64,000 nt of DNA from HGM13233 sp900762805 (GTDB lineage Bacteria > Bacillota > Clostridia > Oscillospirales > Ruminococcaceae): positions 1 through 64,000 of the forward strand of contig CALKMA010000002.1 of the NCBI GenBank assembly GCA_937993755.1, written 5' to 3'. A program made the translations under genes and the position numbers. The stretch's first letter is position 1. Each line of letters opens with the position of its first letter. The notes below the pieces were generated by a model that made no database searches, had not been told where the DNA came from, and was given only the letters and a program-made list of their open reading frames with translations. This document shows positions 33,903-41,004 of the stretch, piece after piece.

Positions 33903-34322
33903 ATGGCTGCAAAAACCAAAAGAAATAAGGACAGCAGGCGGTGGTGGGTTCCCGCCGCCGTCACTGTCCCTGTATTTATGGGCTGTATCGCTGCGGCCGC
34001 CGCCATCTATGCAGCCATTGGCCTGAAGCAGGCCGCCGTCGGCACAGCAGCTTCAGCGGCAGCCGGCCTCGGCTGCTTTCTCTCCGGCCTGCTGAGCGCA
34101 CGTATCCTCAGACAGCGCGGACTCATAACCGGCGCGCTGATCGGGGCCGCGGTATTCACCGTTTTCTTTGCCGCGTCACTTATTGCAGCCGGCACCGTCG
34201 GTCTGACGGCGCTCTGGCGGGCCGTCATGTTCATCAGCGCCGGCGCGCTCGGCGGCAGCATCGGCATCTTTAAGGGAGATAGAGCTGCAAGACGTCCGAC
34301 GGGGAAGCGGGTCAAAAGGTAG
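33903..34322 (+). CDS. TIGR04086 / DUF3792 family membrane protein
   Basis: 139 residues, basic ends and four hydrophobic segments (about 16-38, 45-65, 72-95, 103-122) with many Gly and Ala residues. A protein of this size and pattern directly after yajC is typical of clostridial genomes (TIGR04086 family). The function is unknown. The ATG at 33903 lies only eight bases after the terminator-like stem, so translation likely depends on that hairpin opening. A TTG one codon earlier is also possible. Confidence 0.8.
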   Translation: MAAKTKRNKDSRRWWVPAAVTVPVFMGCIAAAAAIYAAIGLKQAAVGTAASAAAGLGCFLSGLLSARILRQRGLITGALIGAAVFTVFFAASLIAAGTVGLTALWRAVMFISAGALGGSIGIFKGDRAARRPTGKRVKR

Positions 34323-34457
34323 GAGGATGCGGCGGCTGCCGCCCCGGCCTTGCTGCGGCAACCGGCACAGTCTTTTACAGATGTGCGCATTCAAAAAACA
34401 GCAGCGCGGCGGCCGGAGCCGGCTTGCACCGGCGCAGAGAGAAGCAGAGGAGGTATT

Positions 34458-35117
34458 ATGACAACCATCAAAACGATGCTGCGCACACGCCGGCTGCATC
34501 GGGAGCGGCGAAGCAGCGAGAGAAAACCCGGCTTCAGTACCGCCGACCGGCGTCTGCTACTGATGCTGTTCGTCTTTTTTGCCGGCGGGCTGCTGATCGG
34601 CGCACTGGCCTCAAAAAACGGCGGTACCGCCTTTCAGAGCTATGTCAGCTATCTTGTCAGAATGCAGGTGGAAACCAGCGCTGGCCGCTCCTTTGCGGCG
34701 GTGACCATGGCCTGCGCAGCACCCTATGCGGCGCTGCTGCTGGCGCTTTCGCTCTTTTCCTGCTGCGCCGTCGGTATTCCTGTGCTTCTCGGTGTCGTTG
34801 CGTTCAGCGGCCTTTGCACCGGCACGGTAACGACTTACCTTTACAGCTGTCTTGGCACATCCGGCCTGCTTTATAATCTTCTTTTGATCATCCCGGCTGC
34901 GGCCATAGTAACCGTTTCAATGCTGGGGCTGTGCGTCAATGGCGTGCATCTTTCGGCGGCGCTGTTTATGACGGCTTTTCAGGGAGCCAGACGCGACTTT
35001 AAGCCGATGATCAGTCAACTGGCCGGCAGCATCCTGCGCATGACGCTGGCCATATTCGCAGCCGCACTTATTCAGTCCATTCTGCTGCGCTCATTCGGCA
35101 AGTATATCTTCAATTAG
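34458..35117 (+). CDS. SpoIIM-like membrane protein
   Basis: 219 residues with a basic N-terminal tail and about five membrane segments (beginning LLLMLFVFFAGGLLIGALAS). The fold and the GLLIG...S...SYV pattern match the SpoIIM/DUF95 family. In B. subtilis SpoIIM is part of the DMP machine that thins septal peptidoglycan during engulfment. The start at 34458 follows GAGGAGG. It lies 135 bases after the TIGR04086 gene. No spoIID or spoIIP is in the window, so the sporulation role is by family only. Confidence 0.78.
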   Translation: MTTIKTMLRTRRLHRERRSSERKPGFSTADRRLLLMLFVFFAGGLLIGALASKNGGTAFQSYVSYLVRMQVETSAGRSFAAVTMACAAPYAALLLALSLFSCCAVGIPVLLGVVAFSGLCTGTVTTYLYSCLGTSGLLYNLLLIIPAAAIVTVSMLGLCVNGVHLSAALFMTAFQGARRDFKPMISQLAGSILRMTLAIFAAALIQSILLRSFGKYIFN

Positions 35118-35179
35118 ACGGCTCTGCCGGCCGCCGTCGCCAGGTGCAGCTGCCAACTTTTTTAGCTTTTTGAATTTTA

Positions 35180-35261
35180 TTGACAAGCGGCCTCATTGTG
35201 ATTATAATTAAAACGCGCAATGCAAAACGAGCGTTTTATATTTCCGAGCGTTTTATATTTC
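35180..35261 (+). promoter_or_regulatory. Perfect promoter plus repeated operator of a TetR gene
   Basis: TTGACA (35180-35185) and TATAAT (35203-35208) with a 17-base spacer form a consensus sigma-A promoter. Downstream lies a perfect 17-bp tandem repeat CGAGCGTTTTATATTTC (35228-35244 and 35245-35261). The first copy overlaps the inverted repeat AAAACG-AG-CGTTTT (35224-35237). This placement suits autoregulation by the encoded TetR protein. Confidence 0.75.
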
Positions 35262-35274
35262 ATGGAGGATAGAT

Positions 35275-35859
35275 ATGCCGCCGAAGCCTAAATTCACAAA
35301 AGAGGAAATCGTGCAGGCCGCTCTTGACATTGTTTCTCGAAAAGGCGTCGAAGCGCTGACGGCCAAGGAGCTGGGAAACGCTCTTGGCAGCTCTGCCCGC
35401 CCGATTTTTACCGTGTTTAACAGTATGAGAGAGGTGCAGGAGGAGGTCCGCGCTGCCGCCATGCGTCGCTTTGAGGAATTTACAGGGCAAAGGCTGCCCG
35501 ATATGCCGCTGTTTAAGCAGGTGGGAATGCAGATGATTTTGTTTGGGGCAAGGGAACCCAAGCTGTATCAGCTTCTCTTTATGCAGGAAAATCGAAACGC
35601 CGTCAGCTTTGACGATGTCTTCGGTGAGCTTGGTCCTACTGCGGAAACCTGTATCGTATCGATCCTGGAAGAATATGATTTGAATGAAGATGAAGCCAGA
35701 CTGCTTTTTGAAAATGTGTGGATCTATACGTTTGGAGTCGGTGCTTTGTGTGCGACGAGAGTCTGCCGGTTTTCTGATAAGAAGCTCGGACAAATGCTGA
35801 CCACCGAGTTTCAGGCAGTGCTCCAGTTTATGAAGTCATCCAAAAGAGGAACAGGATGA
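35275..35859 (+). CDS. TetR-family transcriptional regulator with TetR_C WHG-like domain
   Basis: 194 residues. The N-terminal helix-turn-helix is at residues 6-50 (KEEIVQAALDIVSRKGVEALTAKELGNALGSSARPIFTVFNSM). A helical ligand domain follows. The wing motif SSARPIFTVFNSM is typical of a clostridial TetR subgroup often annotated as WHG-domain regulators. It starts behind GGAGG directly after the 17-bp operator repeats. No obvious target gene stands beside it. The next gene, a small kinase, is 215 bases downstream on the same strand. Confidence 0.88.
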   Translation: MPPKPKFTKEEIVQAALDIVSRKGVEALTAKELGNALGSSARPIFTVFNSMREVQEEVRAAAMRRFEEFTGQRLPDMPLFKQVGMQMILFGAREPKLYQLLFMQENRNAVSFDDVFGELGPTAETCIVSILEEYDLNEDEARLLFENVWIYTFGVGALCATRVCRFSDKKLGQMLTTEFQAVLQFMKSSKRGTG

Positions 35860-36074
35860 GTTCCGGCGAGGCGCAGCGGATTTTGCATTCGATTTGCCGG
35901 CTGAGTCACGGACGAAAATGCGAAAGGGCACGGCCTCAGAGTGTTTTCCTCCGCGACCGACCAGACGCAGGCACAGCATACGGCCCAACTGCCGAAAAAT
36001 GTGCCGGATGTTTTGAGATTATCGGGTCATAAATAAATCTTTAATGTAAAAGAAGGGGAAAAGAGGAATATCAA

Positions 36075-36506
36075 ATGGTAATCGCATTATTTGGAGACAG
36101 CTGCACAGGGAAATCCACGATCGCGGAAAAGCTGTCCGCGCAAATCTCGGCCGAGGTTTATAGCGGGAAGGACTATCTGAAGCTGGCCAAGAGTGAAAGC
36201 ATGGCGGCGGCCCTGTTCAAAAAGAAGCTGGAGGGCACCGAAGCGATCATTTATGTGATCTCCGAAAAGGAACAGCTGGCGCTGTTGCCGGACAGGTGTG
36301 TTCGGGTGCTGGTAACGGCCAGCCTTGAAACAATCAAGACACGCTTTGCCGCGCGGATGCACGGGAACCTTCCCGCGCCTGTGGCAGCGATGCTGGAGCG
36401 CAAATACGGGCAGTTCGAGGCGGAACCGCATGACCTGCGCATCGATACAGATCTGACGCCCTCAGATGAAGCCTGCAGGCGGATCCTGCCGCTGGTAAAT
36501 ATTTGA
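36075..36506 (+). CDS. Small P-loop nucleotide kinase-like protein
   Basis: 143 residues. Walker A GDSCTGKST at 7-15 opens the protein, followed by an alpha/beta kinase-like fold (VYSGKDYLKLAKSES, IIYVISEKEQL, VLVTASLETIKTRFAARM). It resembles the AAA-33/adenylate-kinase-like group of small P-loop proteins, shorter than full adenylate kinase. The substrate is unknown. The start follows AGAGGAATATC. It may be read together with the TetR gene upstream. Confidence 0.75.
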   Translation: MVIALFGDSCTGKSTIAEKLSAQISAEVYSGKDYLKLAKSESMAAALFKKKLEGTEAIIYVISEKEQLALLPDRCVRVLVTASLETIKTRFAARMHGNLPAPVAAMLERKYGQFEAEPHDLRIDTDLTPSDEACRRILPLVNI

Positions 36507-36706
36507 GCAGGTATGATTTGCTTTGGCAGCATTTCCGCGGCGGCGGAGAACCGCTGATAGGTTGGGTTTGCTGATAATCGCTTGCAAGCCATACAAGCAT
36601 TGATTAATTCGATAGGTGCGCCCATACGTTCCGCAAGCTATTCCGGTATCATACCGCCATCCAAGAAACGCTTGCAGACCGATAAGCTGCGATCTATCGG
36701 ACTGTT

Positions 36707-36751
36707 AGAGCAGGGGCATGACAGCTTATCAGCATGTCATGCCCCTGCTCT
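36707..36751. terminator. Long perfect hairpin between convergent genes
   Basis: A 17-bp perfect stem AGAGCAGGGGCATGACA (36707-36723) with its complement (36735-36751) and an 11-base loop, between the convergent kinase and acetyltransferase genes. Neither side has a T-run, so it is a terminator only by position. Confidence 0.5.
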
Positions 36752-36776
36752 TAATCCCAATAAAATCTGACTGAAG

Positions 36777-37331
36777 TTATCGGGCTGTATAGGTAAACTC
36801 TTTCAGATTGCAGAGCTCTTTCTCGCCCCAGTTTTTCCCCTGAACGGTTATGCCCTCAATAAAGCCGTTATTAAGCAGCACTTTTATCGAATACACATTT
36901 TCAGGCATAACATATGCCTTCAGGTTCTTTACTCCCATATCGTTGCACAGGTAATTTACCATCAACCTTACCGCTTCTGTGGCAATTCCTTTGTTCCAGT
37001 ATGCTTCATTCAGGCGATAGCCTATTGTGATTTGATTTTTTCTCGCCGTATAATCAAACATCTCGGCAAGCCCGATAAGCCTGTCCGGTTCCGCGCACAA
37101 ATAAATCCCTGCGCCGATCATGCGCTTTTTATCAAATTCTCGGCCGCCAAGATTTCTAATTGCCGCAAGCAGATTGCCGCGGCTTTTCTTGTATAGGAAT
37201 GATGGAATATACCGATAAACATGATCATTGCCGGTTATTTCGTTCAGGGCATCCAGATCATTTTCGGTCATCTTCCTGATGATCAGCATGTCGCTTTTCA
37301 GATACGGAAAACAATCAAACAGCTTGGGCAT
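36777..37331 (-). CDS. GNAT-family N-acetyltransferase (RimJ/RimL-like)
   Basis: 184 residues. The GNAT fold shows IRKMTENDLDALNEITGND at the start. The acetyl-CoA region follows (ITIGYRLNEAYWNKGIATEAVRLMVNYL), and then the C-terminal NVYSIKVLLNNGF motif typical of RimJ/RimL-like enzymes. The start at 37331 follows GAGGTG; the longer frame to 37493 is unsupported. The target (protein N-terminus, antibiotic or metabolite) cannot be told. A short stretch of a close relative lies dead about 2.3 kb away at 39581-39625. Confidence 0.88.
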   Translation of the reverse strand: MPKLFDCFPYLKSDMLIIRKMTENDLDALNEITGNDHVYRYIPSFLYKKSRGNLLAAIRNLGGREFDKKRMIGAGIYLCAEPDRLIGLAEMFDYTARKNQITIGYRLNEAYWNKGIATEAVRLMVNYLCNDMGVKNLKAYVMPENVYSIKVLLNNGFIEGITVQGKNWGEKELCNLKEFTYTAR

Positions 37332-37489
37332 AACACACCTCGCGCCAATTATGATTTGCCGCATTGAAATCATAGCATACGCAGGAGCCGGCTGCAAGCC
37401 GGCGGTTATTATATTTGTGCGCTCATTTAGTGAACATAAGCTCTGCGCAGAGCTTGTGTGATGGCTGGTGCAAGGGCTTGTATGCTTTG

Positions 37490-38548
37490 TCAACCGGGCT
37501 GTTCTGCTTGGTCATCCTGGTCAGCAGCCGCTTTGCCGCCGGTCGTTTTTTCTTCTTCGCGACGGTCGGGCTTTAGCCCGGCCAGCGGTGAAGCGGCAAT
37601 GGTGTCGCGCAGGCGGTCGCTATTGATGTGGGTGTATATTTCGGTGGTTGAGACATGCTCATGGCCGAGGATCTCCTTGAGCGCCAGCATATCGGCGCCG
37701 CCGTACTGATACATCAGCGTAGCTGCTGTGTGGCGCAGCTTGTGCGGCGAATAGCCGCGTCCTTCGAGACCGGCAGCCTTGATGGCTTCATCAACAATCT
37801 GTTCGACGCGGCGGGTCGTCAGCCTTGTGCCACGTGCCGATAGAAACAGTGCCTGCCGTTCACTGGGGCGCTCAAAACGGCGGCGGTCGGTCAGCCAGCT
37901 GTCGAGCGCCGCGTTGCAGGCTTCATTCAGATAGACAAAGCGCTCCTTGTTGCCCTTGCCGACAATGCGGATGGTTTCATCGCGGACATCACGCAGGTTG
38001 ATGCCGCAAAGCTCGCTGAGGCGCATTCCGCAGTTGAGAAACAGCGTAAGGATGCAGTAGTCGCGGGTGTAGAAGTCACCGGGCTTGACGGCGGCCAGCA
38101 GCATTTTGCTCTCGTCGAGCGTTAAAAACTTTGGCATAGCCTTTTTCAGCGATGGCACATCGATATTCTTGACCGGGTCGTCCTGCAGCTTGTTGGCTTT
38201 CAGCGTCATGTACTTAAAATAGGTGCGAAGACAGGCAAGCTTACGAGCGCGCGTCCGAGGGTTATTGTCGCGGTCACGCATAACAAAGTTCAGGTACTCA
38301 TAGATATCGGCCGAGGTAACAGACTTGACAAAATCAAGGTCGATATCTGAAATTGATATGTCAGACAGGTCGTTTTTGCCTGACTTTGCCAGACCTCGGT
38401 GCCATTTGAGAAAGCGGAAAAACAGGCGCAGGTCGATATAATAGCCGTTGATGGTGTTGGGCGACAGATTGCGGATGGTCGAGGTGTAAAACAGAAATTC
38501 CCGAAGGACCTCCGGGCAGTCGCTGTCATGGATCAGATTATAAGGCAC
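37490..38548 (-). CDS. Xer-type tyrosine recombinase (GTG start)
   Basis: 352 residues. An N-terminal SAM-like core-binding domain (about 12-120) precedes a C-terminal catalytic domain. All six active-site residues are present: R176 (CGMRLSEL), K198 (GKGNKER), H269 and R272 (HKLRHT), H296 (LGHEH), and Y305 (EIYTH). The size and motifs fit chromosomal XerC/XerD-like proteins or XerA-like single recombinases, though a 30-residue charged tail is added. GTG at 38548 follows AGAGGTGATC. Its upstream side is a gene-free, repeat-bearing stretch with a 28-bp palindrome that could be its target. It is either the housekeeping dimer-resolution enzyme or an element-borne integrase. Confidence 0.9.
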   Translation of the reverse strand: MPYNLIHDSDCPEVLREFLFYTSTIRNLSPNTINGYYIDLRLFFRFLKWHRGLAKSGKNDLSDISISDIDLDFVKSVTSADIYEYLNFVMRDRDNNPRTRARKLACLRTYFKYMTLKANKLQDDPVKNIDVPSLKKAMPKFLTLDESKMLLAAVKPGDFYTRDYCILTLFLNCGMRLSELCGINLRDVRDETIRIVGKGNKERFVYLNEACNAALDSWLTDRRRFERPSERQALFLSARGTRLTTRRVEQIVDEAIKAAGLEGRGYSPHKLRHTAATLMYQYGGADMLALKEILGHEHVSTTEIYTHINSDRLRDTIAASPLAGLKPDRREEEKTTGGKAAADQDDQAEQPG

Positions 38549-39116
38549 AATGGATCACCTCTTTCATTAGAGAAGTCGGTCGGAAGCATCCTAAAAAGGC
38601 TGAGCGGTAGGGGAGAGACGTGATTTTGCCACGATGAGCAAAGTCAAGCTTGAGCTTAGCATTAAAGCATTAAAGGAAGAATTCAAGCGGGCGGATAAAG
38701 CATTTGCCGGTCGGCACGCCTGTCCAAGCGCTTCATAATTCAAGTGGCTGATTTGATGGCAAAGTTGCAAAGCAAGTGCAGCAGGCTGCCGTTTTGCAAA
38801 GCGCGGTGCGTTATGTCGGAGTCAAATAGTGAAGAAGTGAATAAAAGCAAAAAAGTTTGTTAGGTTATTAACATATCAAGCTAAAACCTATATGCCAAAT
38901 ATATCTTATCTTGCTGCTGTTTTGGCCGCCAAGCGAATTACACTGATTGAAGGGCTAATTTGGAGATGCTTGGCAGATTTGATAAGCGGCTCCCATACCA
39001 TCAGTCAACAGCTGTCAAAACTGCCACTACAAAACTGCCACTATATGTGCGCTGAAAATTCCCATGCCGTTCAGCGGCCCTGAGACTCGGTTCACCGAGA
39101 GCTAATACCGAAAGAA

Positions 39117-39162
39117 CGATAAAAGCCGCAAGCATAAAACGATTAAAGCCGCAAGCATAATA
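39117..39162. repeat. Two tandem copies of a 23-base unit
   Basis: The unit CGATAAAAGCCGCAAGCATA plus a short spacer repeats at 39117-39139 and 39140-39162, with one mismatch in the aligned core (CGATAAAA versus CGATTAAA). Function unknown. Confidence 0.7.
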
Positions 39163-39468
39163 TGAACAGAGATCAATCATAACATTGTAACCGTGAGCGG
39201 GAATACATTTGGTAAGTGGTCAAGATGCCAAGGAAAAAGCCATGCGCGGCCGCAGTAACAACCGAACTTATGCGAGTAGGTTTGTCGGACTTGAAACGCC
39301 GCAACAACCAAGCTTCCACATTCCACACAAGCTTACCACAAGTAGCTCAACAAGCAGGTCTATCGAGCTTGAAGCGTTGAAGAAGCATGGAAAAAAACCG
39401 GCAAGCCATCTGCGAAAGCCGGCACTCCAGCTGCAAACAACCGTGTTTTGTGCAAAACGCCCCTCTCT

Positions 39469-39496
39469 ATTTCGCTAAATTTTTATTTAGCGAAAT
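39469..39496. repeat. Perfect 28-bp palindrome with 11-6-11 layout, possible Xer recombination site
   Basis: ATTTCGCTAAA (39469-39479), a six-base centre TTTTTA, and TTTAGCGAAAT (39486-39496) are exact inverted arms. The outer T-A pair extends the match to 39468-39497. The 11-6-11 layout equals dif/XRS sites of Xer recombinases, and the right arm resembles dif right arms in its TT-A-G-AAAT pattern. It lies 0.9 kb upstream of a complete tyrosine recombinase. An alternative is an AT-rich hairpin with another function, such as a terminator. Confidence 0.4.
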
Positions 39497-39580
39497 AACG
39501 TGAATTCCGATCGCCTCGCTTTTCGCCGCTTTTCACAGCTGCGCCCATTCAACTGCGGCGTTTACAAGCACCATCAGCCA

Positions 39581-39625
39581 ACTGAAAACGATCTGGATGC
39601 CTTGATTGAAATAACCGGCAACGAT
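39581..39625 (+). pseudogene. Remnant of a second GNAT acetyltransferase gene
   Basis: About 45 bases read TENDLDALIEITGND, matching MTENDLDALNEITGND of the acetyltransferase at 36777-37331 in protein and, with about five differences, in DNA. Neither side continues the match, so only a fragment of a duplicated or related gene remains. Confidence 0.6.
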
Positions 39626-39919
39626 AGCGCCATCCAGCTTTGCGTTTACGCTGTCTCTGCATTTGCGCTGTCAATGTGCCGCAGAAGCTTGCTGTGTACT
39701 CAGTCAGTGATCAGTGCGGGACAAGGCCATTTTTGAGCCGCTTTACTCTGTGCTGACTTGCAGCTCCCCGGTACTCGTCTTTTTGCCTTGCAGGATGTCC
39801 GGCAAATGTCTTTTGGCTTTGATCCACGGTAATCGGTTGGTCCTGCTCTGAAAACAGTAAACCGAGCACTTGCAGGCAGTGCTAAGCTCTTGGAGGCCTG
39901 TCCCCCTTTGCCGTATGGC

Positions 39920-40540
39920 TTATAACTTCAGTTCAAATTCTACGCCCATCTCCTTGAGCGATTGTACAGCCTGCTTCAATGACCTGAACACGATGCCGCA
40001 CATGCCGACCTTTTCGGCTCCATCAACATTTTCCTGTCGGTCGTCAAGAAAGACGGTTTCCTCCGGCGCAAGATCGTATCGTTCCAGCAGGAGCCGGTAG
40101 ATAGCCGGGTCGGGTTTGATGAGCTTTTCGCGAAATGAGAAGATACCGCCGTCAGTATACGGCAGAAATCCCATGGCATCTGGGCAATCCTCAAGTGCCT
40201 TTTGTGAATAATTTGACAGGTAGTATACACGATAACCGGCCCTGCCCAGCGACCTTACCAGCTCAACGGCATAGTCAAACGGTGTCACGAGGTCCTTCAA
40301 GTTATCAAAGGCGATATGAAAAGCGTCGGCAATCTCCGGGTCGCGGCGGATAAAGCTATCTACCACCTGCTCTGCTGTCAGCACGCCGCGATCATATTCG
40401 TTCCACAGCGGGCTGAGCGTTGAATTTCCGGCAATCCGATCGATCATGTCGTGTGAAAAGCCCTTGTCTTTGAGAAAATCATACCAGCGGTAATCCGCCA
40501 GCACATTGCCGATGTCAAATACAATATTCTTAATAGCCAT
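39920..40540 (-). CDS. HAD-superfamily hydrolase (epoxide-hydrolase-like/IA type)
   Basis: 206 residues. The nucleophile region is IVFDIGNVLADY (D9). The motif-II serine/asparagine is in YYLSNYSQ, the lysine in EKLIKPDPAIY, and the acidic motif in VFLDDRQENV. The DIGNV start and the NYS motif point to the YihX/YfnB-type phosphatases that act on sugar phosphates such as glucose-1-phosphate (family knowledge). The start at 40540 follows a GGGGGCAG site; a frame open to 40606 is unsupported. Confidence 0.88.
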   Translation of the reverse strand: MAIKNIVFDIGNVLADYRWYDFLKDKGFSHDMIDRIAGNSTLSPLWNEYDRGVLTAEQVVDSFIRRDPEIADAFHIAFDNLKDLVTPFDYAVELVRSLGRAGYRVYYLSNYSQKALEDCPDAMGFLPYTDGGIFSFREKLIKPDPAIYRLLLERYDLAPEETVFLDDRQENVDGAEKVGMCGIVFRSLKQAVQSLKEMGVEFELKL

Positions 40541-41004
40541 AACTGCCCCCTGCAGGGCGCTCCCTTCTTTTTTTAGCCACAAGTATTCAGCTCGTCTGGC
40601 CGCCACTCCCCTGCCGGTTCGGGTGGGGGGCCGTGCTTGGATAAAATCCTACGCCGGGAAGGTTGAAAGAACGGTTTTCCTTTATCCAACCATCGAACAG
40701 CCCTGTATTCTGACAGGCGTCCGGCAAATGATCTCAAGAGTAAGACAAAATATCAAATCTGTCGTTTTAACGGGACGATACTGTTCCCAATGCCTCAAAC
40801 AGAGGGAATTCAGACACAAATTTGGTCTGCCGCTTTTGGTCTGCCGCTCTGTCAGAAGCTGATGCTCCGATCGCTTAGTCTGCCGCCATTCCACACCGGA
40901 CCGCCGGCTGCGCCCAATGCCGGACATCGCCGAGCTGACCGGTGTTTGGCCGCATGGCTGAACCGCTCAGCTCATTCGGCCATGGCAAAGCAAACAAGCA
41001 GCTC
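40541..41004. other. Intergenic stretch between radA and the HAD gene
   Basis: No gene is seen. It contains a 14-bp tandem duplication TTTGGTCTGCCGCT (40821-40834 and 40835-40848). Frames of up to 118 codons lack ribosome binding sites and family resemblance. No clear terminator for radA was found. Confidence 0.5.

Larger units (their letters stand above)
38549..39919. other. Gene-free, repeat-bearing stretch of about 1.4 kb
   Basis: The largest gene-free stretch of the window. It holds AAACTGCCACTA twice in tandem near 39015-39042, two copies of a 23-base unit (39117-39162), a perfect 28-bp palindrome (39469-39496) and a remnant of an acetyltransferase gene (39581-39625). It is more A-rich than its neighbours in places. 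It reads like accumulated debris of former genes or insertions. No complete gene could be supported. Confidence 0.6.

Noticed and set aside
36582..36770. A 62-codon frame after the small kinase
   Set aside because: It runs into the 17-bp hairpin, and no ribosome binding site or family is visible.
38892..39083. A 63-codon frame in the gene-free stretch
   Set aside because: It includes the AAACTGCCACTA tandem repeat, has no ribosome binding site and no recognisable domain.
39013..39162. Short direct repeats as a CRISPR array
   Set aside because: Only two copies of each unit, no regular spacers and no cas genes nearby. They are simple tandem duplications.
39500..39736. A 78-codon frame containing the acetyltransferase fragment
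   Set aside because: Only about 15 residues match a GNAT start and the rest is unrelated, so it is a remnant and not a gene.
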